NCBI RefSeq assembly: GCF_900009145.1
Contig: NZ_LN889815.1
Span: forward strand, 235,262 to 293,556
Length of the DNA stretch: 58,295 bases
Origin: Planktothrix tepida PCC 9214
GTDB lineage: Bacteria > Cyanobacteriota > Cyanobacteriia > Cyanobacteriales > Microcoleaceae
Reading direction: 5' to 3'
Made by a program: the position numbers and the translations under genes
The notes under the pieces: model-generated
Told to the model about the DNA's origin: nothing
Databases searched by the model: none
Seen by the model: only the letters and a program-made list of their open reading frames with translations
In this document: positions 48,218-57,563 of the stretch, one piece after another
How positions within the stretch are numbered: the stretch's first letter is position 1
Layout: every line of letters begins with the position of its first letter

Positions 48218-50464
48218 ATGGTTACAAAATCAGCAACTAAGCCTAAAAAGTTTTCCCCACCTAAACGGGATTGGTCTGTTCTAACTGCTACAGATCCCAA
48301 GCACGTTAAAAGGCTAGAGCATATTCAAGAAACTTTAGATACTGCTCTTGATGCTATTCAAGAAGAAGGCGGTGTTGAAGATTGGGAAGATTTCAAAAAC
48401 TTTGTTGAGTCCTTCAATAAACGTCCTGACCGACTCAATGAATCGGGAAATCAAAAAGCCAGTATTAGTGTAGATTTAGTTACTGAAGGAAAACATGATG
48501 AAGTTTCTGGCTTTGTTTTCTACTTAACTAAAGATCCCAGTCAAAGAACCAGTGGTGTCTATTTAGTTAAGAACCTCAAACAGGCTGGAGTTGATACGAA
48601 AGAAAATAACAATTTCTACACACCTTCTCATGTCAGCGATTTAATCGATTTAGAAGCTCATGATCAATTAGGTGATGATGACCTTTCAGAAGATTTTGAT
48701 GAGGATTTAACAGATTTAGAAGAAGGCGAAGAACTCTCTAAACCCCAGAAAGCTACATCAAAATTAGGTTCTTCTCATCGAAATCGTCAAGAACCACAAA
48801 ACCTAGAGGAAGATGATATTGATGAACTTCTCTCAGAGGATAATGATATTCCTTTGAAAACGGGAGCTTTAGGTGAAATCGCTAAAAATCGCACTTCCCA
48901 AAAGTTGATTAAAACTCCTGAAACTCAGCAAAAAACACCTGAAAAGTCAGAAGAACCCTATCCACTGCTTGAGTCTTTGGAAGCGTTTCTTAAAGAAAGC
49001 CAACATCAAGGTTCAATCATTAATGCTAAATCCAGCGAAATTGATGGGCTAACCGTCACAGGTTTAACCCTTCAAGCGACTTCTTTAATGGGATTATTAG
49101 CAGTTAACAGCATTCAAGAACTTATTGATGGAATTACCCAAGCGAAGGAAAACAATCAAGCTAAAAAACTTGAGGAAATTCTGGAGCAAATTAAAACTTT
49201 AAATGAACGAACGGAGGAAATTAGCATTCGCGCTCGACAAACTGACGTAATAGCTGATTTAGAAACCTTAGCAGAACGAACTGAAAATCTGTCTGAACGA
49301 ACTCAAAAGGTTAAACCCAATAAAACTTTCCAAAACCAGCCAATTAGCTCTAAAGAAGAGAAACAGCAAGTCACCTCCGAGCAAAAAGATCCCATCTTAA
49401 TTGATGATACTGAAATTAAAGCTGTTGATATTGGAGAGAAAATTGATAAACTCGGAAACCAAATTGATCCGAATTATAAAAGGTCTCCTCCACTCGAAAT
49501 TAATAAAAGTGTCAGCCTTGACCAACAACTTGACCAAATTCAAGATTATTTAGGAAAGTTGTCAAAAAGGTTAGATCGGTTAGAAGAAATTGTAGAGGAA
49601 CTAGAGCAAACCATAAAACCTCAAGTTTCCACTCAATCCCATAGCGAACTTAACTCAACTCAACCTGTTTCTAACCCTCTAAATTCTTCTGTTCCTTTTC
49701 CTTCCGAATCATCGATTGATGACGAACCTGAAGATCTTCTAAGCAAAATTGTGACTCAAAAAAAAGTACAACAGCAACGTGAAGCCGTCGCCGATTGCTT
49801 AGTTAATTATGCCTTGGCGACGGGACAATCTCCTGAATCTGGAATTCCTTTTGATGAAGGTGGCACACTGTATGTTACTCCTGATCATCACAAAATTCAA
49901 GTTGCTGTCATAGGCAGTGATGGACAGGATATCTTCTCAGGCACAAAAGAAGGCGATCGCTGGAAATTTGGGGCAAATCAAGACAAATTAACCCCAGAGG
50001 AACGGGAAGCCATCTTTAAATTGCCTCAAACAGAAGCGGAATACGACAAACTGGCAACCGCCCAAGCCCTCGTTGAAACCTTCCAATCTGCCTTTCCCAA
50101 GCGATTTAAAGGAGAAACTGAACCCGTATTTTCTTGGAGAGAACCCCGTGAAAGTCAGAATACACCTGGGGCTATCAAATACGAATTTGAAATCCTTGAT
50201 CTGCCCAATGGGTCAAAACAATTAATTGGAACTGACCCACGCCAAAATGATGCTGCTGTATTTGACGCAATTTTAGTCTCAGGAAAACCGCCGGAAATTC
50301 GAGAGTGTCGTATTCCTATTGCTGAAATGGAGCAATTACTCGACTCCTCAGAACAGCCTAGCAAAACGCAATCTTCCTCACAAACTCCTCCCGAACGCAA
50401 CCGCTCATTCCATGCTCCAAAACCCAAAAATGTGTCTTTGAATAACGACGAATTAGAAGTTTAA
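48218..50464 (+). CDS. Large coiled-coil protein of unknown function, first gene of the transfer operon
   Basis: A 748-residue soluble protein. Residues 1-140 look folded (FSPPKRDWSVLTATDPKHVK, SGFVFYLTKDPSQRTSGVYL). The acidic, disordered 150-230 region is followed by coiled coils (about 300-370 and 435-470: LERTEEISIRARQTD-like and LSKRLDRLEEIVEELEQTIK). A C-terminal domain (about 525-720) has GGTLYVTPDHHKIQVAVIGS and APGAIKYEFEILDLPNG-type sequence. GGAG precedes the ATG. It lies 29 bases before the pilin-like gene and is probably co-transcribed. I do not recognise the family; a regulatory or relaxosome-linked role is a guess from position. Confidence 0.6.
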   Translation: MVTKSATKPKKFSPPKRDWSVLTATDPKHVKRLEHIQETLDTALDAIQEEGGVEDWEDFKNFVESFNKRPDRLNESGNQKASISVDLVTEGKHDEVSGFVFYLTKDPSQRTSGVYLVKNLKQAGVDTKENNNFYTPSHVSDLIDLEAHDQLGDDDLSEDFDEDLTDLEEGEELSKPQKATSKLGSSHRNRQEPQNLEEDDIDELLSEDNDIPLKTGALGEIAKNRTSQKLIKTPETQQKTPEKSEEPYPLLESLEAFLKESQHQGSIINAKSSEIDGLTVTGLTLQATSLMGLLAVNSIQELIDGITQAKENNQAKKLEEILEQIKTLNERTEEISIRARQTDVIADLETLAERTENLSERTQKVKPNKTFQNQPISSKEEKQQVTSEQKDPILIDDTEIKAVDIGEKIDKLGNQIDPNYKRSPPLEINKSVSLDQQLDQIQDYLGKLSKRLDRLEEIVEELEQTIKPQVSTQSHSELNSTQPVSNPLNSSVPFPSESSIDDEPEDLLSKIVTQKKVQQQREAVADCLVNYALATGQSPESGIPFDEGGTLYVTPDHHKIQVAVIGSDGQDIFSGTKEGDRWKFGANQDKLTPEEREAIFKLPQTEAEYDKLATAQALVETFQSAFPKRFKGETEPVFSWREPRESQNTPGAIKYEFEILDLPNGSKQLIGTDPRQNDAAVFDAILVSGKPPEIRECRIPIAEMEQLLDSSEQPSKTQSSSQTPPERNRSFHAPKPKNVSLNNDELEV

Positions 50465-50493
50465 ATAACCGAACACAGGAGAAAAACAAAACT

Positions 50494-51183
50494 ATGTACA
50501 AGAACTCTTTTTACTCCAAATCCTCTGCTTCAACCACTCAACCCATTTTTCATCGCTCTGCAAATCCTTTCAACAAATTCATGCGGAAATTCAACCTGAA
50601 TAAAGCTGACTTACTTTGCATTGCAATTTGTCTGATTGTCACGGTTTATTTAAGTTTAATTCAGCCATTGTTCATCAGTGTTTTTAGTTGTGCTGCCTTA
50701 ATTTTCTTTGGGGTGCAAAAAATCATGCAGACTATCCCCATTCTTGAAAAAGGGTTGGGCAGTAAAATTCGATTTTGGCATTTAGCGGTTGCTGTTATTA
50801 CAGTAACAACTTTACTGAATAACTTCCAAACTCCAGCCCAAGCTATTTTCTTAAGCGGTCTTGAACAATTTATGACGAATTTAGCAACAGAAGCAGGAGC
50901 CGCTGGAGGAGGAACTGCCGTTGATGCAACCACCATCGCATTAATTTTTAATGCTATTCGAGGTGTGTTTCTTCTACTCGTTGCCGCCGCTGCATTGTTT
51001 GCTTATAACCAAGCCCAACAAGGTAATGATTGGCGTCCGATTGTTACTCAAATTGCTTTAGCCTTCGGCATTGTCATTGCCATTGATGTTGTCACTTTTC
51101 TATTCGTGGGCAATGGAACAGGCACACCTGCGGCATTCAATCCTAGTTTAGAACTTGGCACAATCTTCACGATTTTACAGTAA
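50494..51183 (+). CDS. VirB2/TrbC-like T4SS pilin or core membrane protein
   Basis: A 229-residue membrane protein. Hydrophobic segments lie at about 41-75, 94-112, 148-171 and 184-205. The PAQA|IFLSGLEQFM junction (AQA at 115-117) resembles a signal peptidase site; cleavage would leave a product of about 110 residues with two membrane spans, as in VirB2/TrbC pilins. It precedes the VirB4-like ATPase gene, the usual order. The long N-terminal part is unusual for a pilin. AGGAG precedes the ATG. Confidence 0.6.
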   Translation: MYKNSFYSKSSASTTQPIFHRSANPFNKFMRKFNLNKADLLCIAICLIVTVYLSLIQPLFISVFSCAALIFFGVQKIMQTIPILEKGLGSKIRFWHLAVAVITVTTLLNNFQTPAQAIFLSGLEQFMTNLATEAGAAGGGTAVDATTIALIFNAIRGVFLLLVAAAALFAYNQAQQGNDWRPIVTQIALAFGIVIAIDVVTFLFVGNGTGTPAAFNPSLELGTIFTILQ

Positions 51184-51199
51184 TTATCAGGAGCCATCT

Positions 51200-54100
51200 A
51201 TGACAATACGAGATCCAGAAAAAGACTTTATCCGAGTGAACAAAATTCTGGGAAAACAACCGAGTATTGGGTTTATTCCCGCCAATCAAATTATCCCTTG
51301 GTTCTTTCTAACCATTATTTCTTATCTGCTAACAATGGGATTTTTCAGCTTGGGTCTTGGTTGGTTTTTCACCGTCTCATTTTGGTTCATTGTTAGCTGG
51401 TGGCTCCTCACTGGAAATCAACCCCATTTGTTTACCGATCAATTCCGAAAACCGCCTGGGGATGAATGGTGCAACGGTGATAGCTTTTATATCTCTCCCT
51501 TACCATCAAGGCGTTCTTCCAGAATTGGCAAAAAAGGCAATCATTCCCCTCTCAAAATCAAACTAAAACCCAAAATTGTCCCTAATCAATTTGGAGGAAA
51601 TAACAGATTTATGCCCTTTCAAAATGAAACTGATATCTGTTGTTTAGTTGAAATCAATAAAGATGGTAGACAAGCATCAGCAATACTGCTTAATCAAGGG
51701 TCTAACTATCAACTTGTTTTTGCATTTCGGACTCAAGGATTCCATGACTTACTTTTAAATAGTGAAGTCTCAGGATTTGCAACATCCCTGGAAGAAGGCA
51801 TGAGAGAACTGCCTCGGGGCGAAAAAATCACCTTTTGTACAGGTTGTTATAGCGATGAGACGTCCAGATGCCAAGAATTAGAACAATTAGCCAATACCAC
51901 TGACCTTAAAGCAGTGTCTGTACTCACCCGAAATGAGCAACGCCGAATCCAACAATTAACTTATCAAGGAACTCGACAAAATTGGGAACAAATTGCATTT
52001 TGTACTTGGACAATTAATGGAAATACACCAACTTCTACAGACTTCCTGGGTAAAGCAATTAATGGTGTTAAATCTTTAGTTGATCAACTGTTAGGAACCT
52101 TAACAGGTAACACCAGAATCTACAAAGAACAGTTTTATACTAAGCTGTTGCTCAGTGCCTTTGAAGAAGGATTTCTGCGGTGGGAAATTCTCTTAAATAC
52201 TAAGATTGGATTAGACATTAATCCTTTGAATACAGTTGAAGTTTGGCAGTGGCTTTGGAACCGATTAAACCCAGGTCAAGCTCCTTCTATTCCCCAAGTG
52301 ATTCGTTTAGAAGAAACGGCAACTGGATATCATCTCAACGAAATTAAAACTACAGAAAAACACATTTGTACCGTTTTAATTGAAGGAATACAAGGTCGTT
52401 CTTCTTGTCCTGAGCATCGTCGCAGTAACAACCGTGTTTATTTAACAGGGAAGGGTAAAGAATGTGGTGTATTGACGATGTATGATTCCCCGATGGGTTG
52501 GACAAACACAAGGCAACAATTAAAATGGATGTGGCAAATCATGTCTTCAACCTCTGTCCATGATACAGAAGCTTGGGTTGAAATTAGTGTCGGAAATCCT
52601 TTGTTAATTCAAGACAACTTAGCTCGACAAGCAAAAGGTGCAAAAACTGCGAGTATTAGAGCCGTAACGAAAGGACAGGGACGCGATATTGGTGCTGAAA
52701 TTAAGCAAGAAGAGTCTTTTGATGCCCAACATCGACTTTATAAAGGGGCGATTCCTTTAAATACAGCCGTTGCCTTTTTAGTATATAGAAATACGGCTGA
52801 AGAATTAAACCAAGCTTGCAACGCTCTTTCTAATAGTTTTGGAACTGCTAAAGTGATTCGTGAACGTAATATTGCTTGGGAAATTTGGTTGCAATGTCTT
52901 CCCATTACGTTTAAATGGTTGCTTCACAGTGGCTCATGGTTAAGCGAAAGACGTTTGACGTTAGATACTGAAACGATAGCCGGAATTCTACCGTTAACGG
53001 TTCCTCGTGATATTGATCAAAAAGGAGTTGAATTATTAACTGAACGAGGCGGAAAACCGATTTTTATTGATTTGTTTTACAATCAAATTAGTCGTGCTTT
53101 AATTCTGGGAGAATCGGGTTCTGGAAAAAGCGTTTTAGGATGGCGATTTGCCACAGAAGCTTTAGCGAATAATATTCCTGTTGTGGGGATGGATATTAGC
53201 AGTGGAGGCAATAGCACGTTCAAAACTGCTATTGAACTTTTAGGGGAGCAAGGCGCTTATTATGATATCAGCGAAGGGTCAAGTAATTTATTGGAACCTC
53301 CTGATTTAAGAAAATTTCCTAAAGCGGAACGAGAACGGCGGATGGAATCTTGGAAAGAATTTATTCGTAAAGCATTAGTGGCGATCGCAATGGGAAAAAT
53401 CCATAATCCCCACTTAGCCCAACGAGTTGATTCTATTCTCTTACGAATGCTGGATTTCTACCTCAAAGATCCAGAAATTGTAGCTCGTTACAATCAAGCA
53501 TTTGAAAACGGTTGGCAATCTTCTCAATGGCAACAAATGCCAACTTTCCAAGATTTATTGAGGTTTTGTAGCAAAGAAAGACTGAATCTCAAATCCTTTG
53601 AAGAACTTGACAAATTGGCAATTAATCAAATCCTAAGTCAAGGTAATGCGTTATTAACATCCCGCTTAGGGAAAGCCATTGGTAGGCCTAGTACCTTTTC
53701 CCCAGAACCTGCGGTTAAGTTCTTCGCCCTATCGGGTTTATCAAATGAACAAGATGCTTATTTGATGGCGATTAATGCCCATACCGCTTGTATTCGGAAC
53801 GCGCTTTCTCATCCCAAAAGTTTATTTTTAGGGGATGAATTGAGCGTGTTGTTAAAGAAAGATGGATTTGCATCTGTTGTGGGCGAACTTTGTGCAACAG
53901 GGCGAAAAGATGGCATAGCCGTTGTGCTATTAAGCCAAGATTTTGATGCAATTTGTGAGTGTTCAGCAGGGGCTCAAATTATGCAAAATATGGTCTACAA
54001 AATTACAGGAAGGATTACGAATACAGGCGTTGTCGCGGCTCAAAAGTATCTCGGTTATGACCCCCGACTCATCAGCCAAAATGCAACAGAAGCTTTCTTA

Positions 54101-54430
54101 CCCAGAGTTTCTGATCTCTATTCCTGTTGGTTAGTTGAAAAAGGGGGTCGGTTTTGGCGAACTCGATTTTATCCGGCGGAGATGATGCTGGCTTCTGTTG
54201 CTAATAACTTACAGGAAAAAGAAGCTCGCGATCGCCTTTTTGCTCAGTACCCATCTACCCTCAAAGGGCGACTCCAAGCTTTAAAACAATTCGCTCAAGA
54301 CTATGTTGCAGCCCTCAAAGATGGAAAAGGTTTCGACTCCATCGGACGGGGTGAGTCTGAAAAAGCTTCATCCCCATCTGCATCTACACCGGATACTACC
54401 CCTTCCAAAACACTTGTCACCTATCGGTAG
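51200..54430 (+). CDS. VirB4/TraC-type T4SS ATPase
   Basis: A 1076-residue conjugation ATPase. Two membrane segments lie at about 33-70 (PWFFLTIISYLLTMGFFSLG, then LGWFFTVSFWFIVSWWLL), a CagE/TrbE-like N-terminal domain follows, and the P-loop GESGSGKSVLGW is at 637-648. The Walker B region is LFLGDELSVLL (D879, E880), with VVLLSQDFDAI after it. VirB4 drives pilus assembly and transfer at the inner membrane. ATG 51200 has AGGAG seven bases upstream; an in-frame start 45 bases earlier would overlap the pilin gene. Motifs and length are complete. Confidence 0.88.
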   Translation: MTIRDPEKDFIRVNKILGKQPSIGFIPANQIIPWFFLTIISYLLTMGFFSLGLGWFFTVSFWFIVSWWLLTGNQPHLFTDQFRKPPGDEWCNGDSFYISPLPSRRSSRIGKKGNHSPLKIKLKPKIVPNQFGGNNRFMPFQNETDICCLVEINKDGRQASAILLNQGSNYQLVFAFRTQGFHDLLLNSEVSGFATSLEEGMRELPRGEKITFCTGCYSDETSRCQELEQLANTTDLKAVSVLTRNEQRRIQQLTYQGTRQNWEQIAFCTWTINGNTPTSTDFLGKAINGVKSLVDQLLGTLTGNTRIYKEQFYTKLLLSAFEEGFLRWEILLNTKIGLDINPLNTVEVWQWLWNRLNPGQAPSIPQVIRLEETATGYHLNEIKTTEKHICTVLIEGIQGRSSCPEHRRSNNRVYLTGKGKECGVLTMYDSPMGWTNTRQQLKWMWQIMSSTSVHDTEAWVEISVGNPLLIQDNLARQAKGAKTASIRAVTKGQGRDIGAEIKQEESFDAQHRLYKGAIPLNTAVAFLVYRNTAEELNQACNALSNSFGTAKVIRERNIAWEIWLQCLPITFKWLLHSGSWLSERRLTLDTETIAGILPLTVPRDIDQKGVELLTERGGKPIFIDLFYNQISRALILGESGSGKSVLGWRFATEALANNIPVVGMDISSGGNSTFKTAIELLGEQGAYYDISEGSSNLLEPPDLRKFPKAERERRMESWKEFIRKALVAIAMGKIHNPHLAQRVDSILLRMLDFYLKDPEIVARYNQAFENGWQSSQWQQMPTFQDLLRFCSKERLNLKSFEELDKLAINQILSQGNALLTSRLGKAIGRPSTFSPEPAVKFFALSGLSNEQDAYLMAINAHTACIRNALSHPKSLFLGDELSVLLKKDGFASVVGELCATGRKDGIAVVLLSQDFDAICECSAGAQIMQNMVYKITGRITNTGVVAAQKYLGYDPRLISQNATEAFLPRVSDLYSCWLVEKGGRFWRTRFYPAEMMLASVANNLQEKEARDRLFAQYPSTLKGRLQALKQFAQDYVAALKDGKGFDSIGRGESEKASSPSASTPDTTPSKTLVTYR

Positions 54431-54439
54431 GTAATGTTT

Positions 54440-55312
54440 ATGAAATCTCCAATTCTATTGATTACAAAACCAGTAGCCGTAAAAACTGCAATTGTGCTGG
54501 GGCTGAGTTTAAGTTTAATAAGCTCAAACCAACCCACCTTGGCTCAAACGGCTCCTCCTGTTGCAAAACCCACTCAAACTTCTGTGGTGCAAACGTCATC
54601 AACTTCGGGTGATTTCTTCGCACCCATTGAAAACGTGATTAAGGAAGTTGATCAGTTTATTGGTGATGTGCGTGGCTTTGTACAAAACGACTTATTTGGC
54701 ACACTGAATGAACTGCTGTCTTCATCCTTGGGAGCGATTAAAATTCCCGATTTAAGTCAAGTTAGTCGCGAAATTTTAAACGCGCCAACCTCCCGTTATG
54801 AAGGAACACAACTTTCAGATCAATTGGAGAACAAATTAGGCTCATCCGATAGCCAAGGTTCAACTGCAATTATGTCTGAACTTGATAGACAAGCTCAACG
54901 CAATACTGCGATAGGAATTGCAGATGGTTCAACCTTGAGTGAAGAGGCTCAAGCTCAAAGTCGCTCAGTTTTACAAGCTACAGAGCAAGATACAACCCAG
55001 AATGTTCAACTCGCTGAAGAATCCCAAAGCCTCGATGTGAGCCAACATATTCTGCAAAACCTGTCTCAGCAAACAGCACTCAACGCTCAAGTTAATGCCC
55101 GAGTTTTGCAAGAAGCTCAACAAGCTCGTACAGATCGGGCAATTAACAACGTCTTACTATCCCAAGCGGCTCAGGAAATATCTGCTATCAATACGAGCGA
55201 TCGCCGAGGCAGCATTACATCGGGCAATCAAGCAAGCTCCCAAGCGGGAATGCTCATGTTGCCAGGAGGTGGTTATCTCGGACAAACAACCCACGACGAC
55301 AACACGAATTAG
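54440..55312 (+). CDS. VirB5-like secreted T4SS component
   Basis: A 290-residue exported protein. The N-terminal signal peptide has the hydrophobic core VKTAIVLGLSLSLISS followed by TLAQTA (cleavage near LAQ|TA). The rest is helical and Gln-rich (SQTALNAQVNARVLQEAQQA), typical of VirB5/TrbJ pilus-tip adhesins. ATG 54440 has GGTAGG nine bases upstream; ATG 54434 is in frame. It lies between VirB4- and VirB6-like genes, the standard position. Confidence 0.6.
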   Translation: MKSPILLITKPVAVKTAIVLGLSLSLISSNQPTLAQTAPPVAKPTQTSVVQTSSTSGDFFAPIENVIKEVDQFIGDVRGFVQNDLFGTLNELLSSSLGAIKIPDLSQVSREILNAPTSRYEGTQLSDQLENKLGSSDSQGSTAIMSELDRQAQRNTAIGIADGSTLSEEAQAQSRSVLQATEQDTTQNVQLAEESQSLDVSQHILQNLSQQTALNAQVNARVLQEAQQARTDRAINNVLLSQAAQEISAINTSDRRGSITSGNQASSQAGMLMLPGGGYLGQTTHDDNTN

Positions 55313-55315
55313 ATA

Positions 55316-55389
55316 GAGTGCAGTAAGAGTGCGGGGTGCGATAAGAGTGCGGAGTGCGGGGTGGAGAGTGCGGAGTGCGTCAAGAGTGG
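55316..55389. repeat. Short tandem repeat array (GAGTGCGG type)
   Basis: About 74 bases made of degenerate GAGTGCGG/GGTGCG units. The opposite-strand form of the same units fills 55540-55683, so the arrays can pair. Between 55313 and 55699 no gene is supported; the region is a long spacer inside the T4SS operon. Confidence 0.8.
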
Positions 55390-55539
55390 GTTGTTTGCTG
55401 TCTAATTTTCGCTCTTCACCTGAGTCAACAAAAGGTCTTAAACCCTTATTCCACTGTTGGCGACGATGCTCCGCCCAGCCGAAGGCGATCGCAAACTGTC
55501 CGAAGTGTTGTTACTTGAATTGTTCTTATTAAACCCATA

Positions 55540-55683
55540 CTCCGCACCCCACACTTTTATTGCACACAGCACTCTTATTGCACCCCGCACTTCGCACCCT
55601 GCACCCCGCACCCCGCACTCCGTACTCCGCACCCAGCACACCGCACTCCGCACTCTTATTGCACTCCGCACGTCGCACTCTTC
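55540..55683. repeat. Short tandem repeat array, inverted partner
   Basis: About 144 bases of CCGCACTCCGCACCC-type units with TTATTGCAC spacers, the reverse complement of the first array at 55316-55389. The two arrays flank about 150 bases with a HIP1 site. A transcript could fold into a very long hairpin upstream of the VirB6-like gene. Confidence 0.8.
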
Positions 55684-55699
55684 TTATCCGGTCAAACCC

Positions 55700-56830
55700 A
55701 TGATGCAACTTTTAGGACAAATAACATCCCCGGCTAGTGGTGGGGAAGGATCAGCATTAGATATTGTTAGTGAATCGATCAATTTAGCTAGGGCCACTTC
55801 CGAATCCTGGGACAAAGTTTGGATTGGGACAATTGACCCTATTGCTTCAGGATTGTGGGTGGGTTTAGTATCCTTGGGAATTACCTTAGCCGCCATCAGT
55901 ATTTTGTTCCTTACCCTCACCAGTGGTAAGGATATAATCGAAAAACAATCTTGGTCAGAACTTGCCTCATTGTTTGTTTGGCCTCTGGTTATCATGCTCT
56001 TTCTGGGCGCTAATGGTCGATTACTAGCCAATACCGTCATCGTTAGCCGCAGCTTTGCTTATCAACAAGTGCAAAGCGTTTTGGAAGCTCAATTGGGAGA
56101 ACTCACCTTTAGAGATGCAATTACTAACGTTACCCTCAGTAGTATTGGTAAACAGCAGCTTGAAAATCTCTATAGTGAATGTCGAAATCAAGTCGGTGAA
56201 GAACTCGTAACCTGTTGGAATTCTAAACGCGAAGCGGCGCAAAAAATTGTTGATGAAGCTGAAAGACAAGCGGCGGGTTCTGTTCCTTTACAAGCATTGC
56301 GAACCTTTGGACAAATGCTTTGGAATCGTACCTTATTCGGTGCTGCTGAAGATGCCGTTACTTTCGTCACTGACCCGGGTTCTGTGTTTCGAGAAAAAGC
56401 CATACCCATTCTTCGTTTTATTCTATACAGCATTCAGTGGGCTTTCGTCAACGTTCTTGAAGCGGCTTTACTGCTGACTGGTTTATTTGCACCCATCGCA
56501 ATGGGGTTGTCTCTTCTGCCTCTGCAAGGTCGTCCGATTTGGGCCTGGACAACAGGTTTTCTCAGTTTATTTGGTGTCCAGCTTGGCTACAACATTATCG
56601 TTGGACTGGCTGCCGTTGTTCTGGTGAACTCAGGAGCAGAACTGGCCAGTGATGTTGCTTTCCTGTTCTTCATCAGTATTTTTGCCCCTGCATTAGCTCT
56701 TCTCATCGCCGGAGGAGGAGGAATTGCGTTATACAACGGCATTGCGGGTCATGCTAAACAATTGGTCGATTTATTCAGCAATGCTCTCGGAGCCGCAAGT
56801 AATCTGATTATTTACAAAGGATTCAGATAA
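55700..56830 (+). CDS. VirB6/TrbL-like T4SS membrane protein
   Basis: A 376-residue membrane protein. Hydrophobic segments are at about 52-75, 88-108, then a soluble loop, then around 235-275, 285-320 and 325-350 (LEAALLLTGLFAPIAMGLSL, LGYNIIVGLAAVVLV, SIFAPALALLIAGGGGIALY). This fits VirB6/TrbL, which forms the inner-membrane part of the channel. I use ATG 55700 (MMQLLGQITS); an upstream in-frame start at 55457 would translate the repeat array and is rejected. Confidence 0.7.
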   Translation: MMQLLGQITSPASGGEGSALDIVSESINLARATSESWDKVWIGTIDPIASGLWVGLVSLGITLAAISILFLTLTSGKDIIEKQSWSELASLFVWPLVIMLFLGANGRLLANTVIVSRSFAYQQVQSVLEAQLGELTFRDAITNVTLSSIGKQQLENLYSECRNQVGEELVTCWNSKREAAQKIVDEAERQAAGSVPLQALRTFGQMLWNRTLFGAAEDAVTFVTDPGSVFREKAIPILRFILYSIQWAFVNVLEAALLLTGLFAPIAMGLSLLPLQGRPIWAWTTGFLSLFGVQLGYNIIVGLAAVVLVNSGAELASDVAFLFFISIFAPALALLIAGGGGIALYNGIAGHAKQLVDLFSNALGAASNLIIYKGFR

Positions 56831-56831
56831 T

Positions 56832-57548
56832 ATGAAGCTTCAAAAATTAACACAACCTGCGCTACTTCCCGAAGCTAAAAATTGGCTTGCCTTGTGTTTT
56901 GTGATTTTAACAGCTATCAACTTTGTCACGCTAATTCTACATTTGTTTATTGCCTCCCGCATGAATTCATTGGCTAGTTTAAGAACAACTCAAGTTCAAC
57001 TCATCAATGGTCAAACTTATTATGTTTCTGAACGAGATCAACGGTTTCGCTATCCATCAGTTATCCAAAATTTCATCAAGACTTGGGCTGAGTTAACCTT
57101 TAATTGGGATAGTAAACTTCCGGGTACAAATGAAACTGACTCAGGGATCAAAGTCAATTCAAAACGAGTTCCAACCAGTACCTACTTTGCTTCTTTATTA
57201 ATGGAACCTGAATTTGGCAAGGCTTCTCTTGATAAAATTGCTGATTTGGTTCCGAGTACCGTTTTTTCGGGTCAAGTTCGCTCGACGATTATTATTTCGT
57301 TTCTTTCTGAACCCAGAGAAATTCGCCCTGGAGAATGGGAAGTTGATATGATTGCCACTCGGTTAATTGTTGATCGAAGTTTAGGAAAAGATGAAAGAAT
57401 TCCGTTCAACCGAACCTTTAGAATTAAAGCCGTTGAGATTCAAACTTCTCCATTAGGCGATCAAGCATCCGCATTTGAGCAAAAAGTTTATGAAATCCGC
57501 TCTGCGGGGTTAGAGATTAATAAAATCACTGAATTCAATCCCCAATAA
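56832..57548 (+). CDS. VirB8/TraE-like T4SS protein
   Basis: A 238-residue protein with one N-terminal membrane segment (LALCFVILTAINFVTLILHL, about 19-38) and a periplasmic domain (YPSVIQNFIKTWAELTFNWD, then RSTIIISFLSEPREI and WEVDMIATRLIVDRS). This plan is that of VirB8/TraE, which bridges the inner-membrane complex and the outer core. The ATG follows the VirB6-like stop by one base. Sequence identity to known VirB8 proteins cannot be judged here, but topology and position agree. Confidence 0.65.
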   Translation: MKLQKLTQPALLPEAKNWLALCFVILTAINFVTLILHLFIASRMNSLASLRTTQVQLINGQTYYVSERDQRFRYPSVIQNFIKTWAELTFNWDSKLPGTNETDSGIKVNSKRVPTSTYFASLLMEPEFGKASLDKIADLVPSTVFSGQVRSTIIISFLSEPREIRPGEWEVDMIATRLIVDRSLGKDERIPFNRTFRIKAVEIQTSPLGDQASAFEQKVYEIRSAGLEINKITEFNPQ

Positions 57549-57563
57549 AGTGAGGTCAAAATC

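Noticed and set aside
55316-55683. A CRISPR array or a coding extension of the VirB6-like gene (from 55457)
   Set aside because: The units are short, degenerate and without spacers, and the encoded HTSHPAPRTP-type sequence is low-complexity; translation from ATG 55700 gives a normal protein start.
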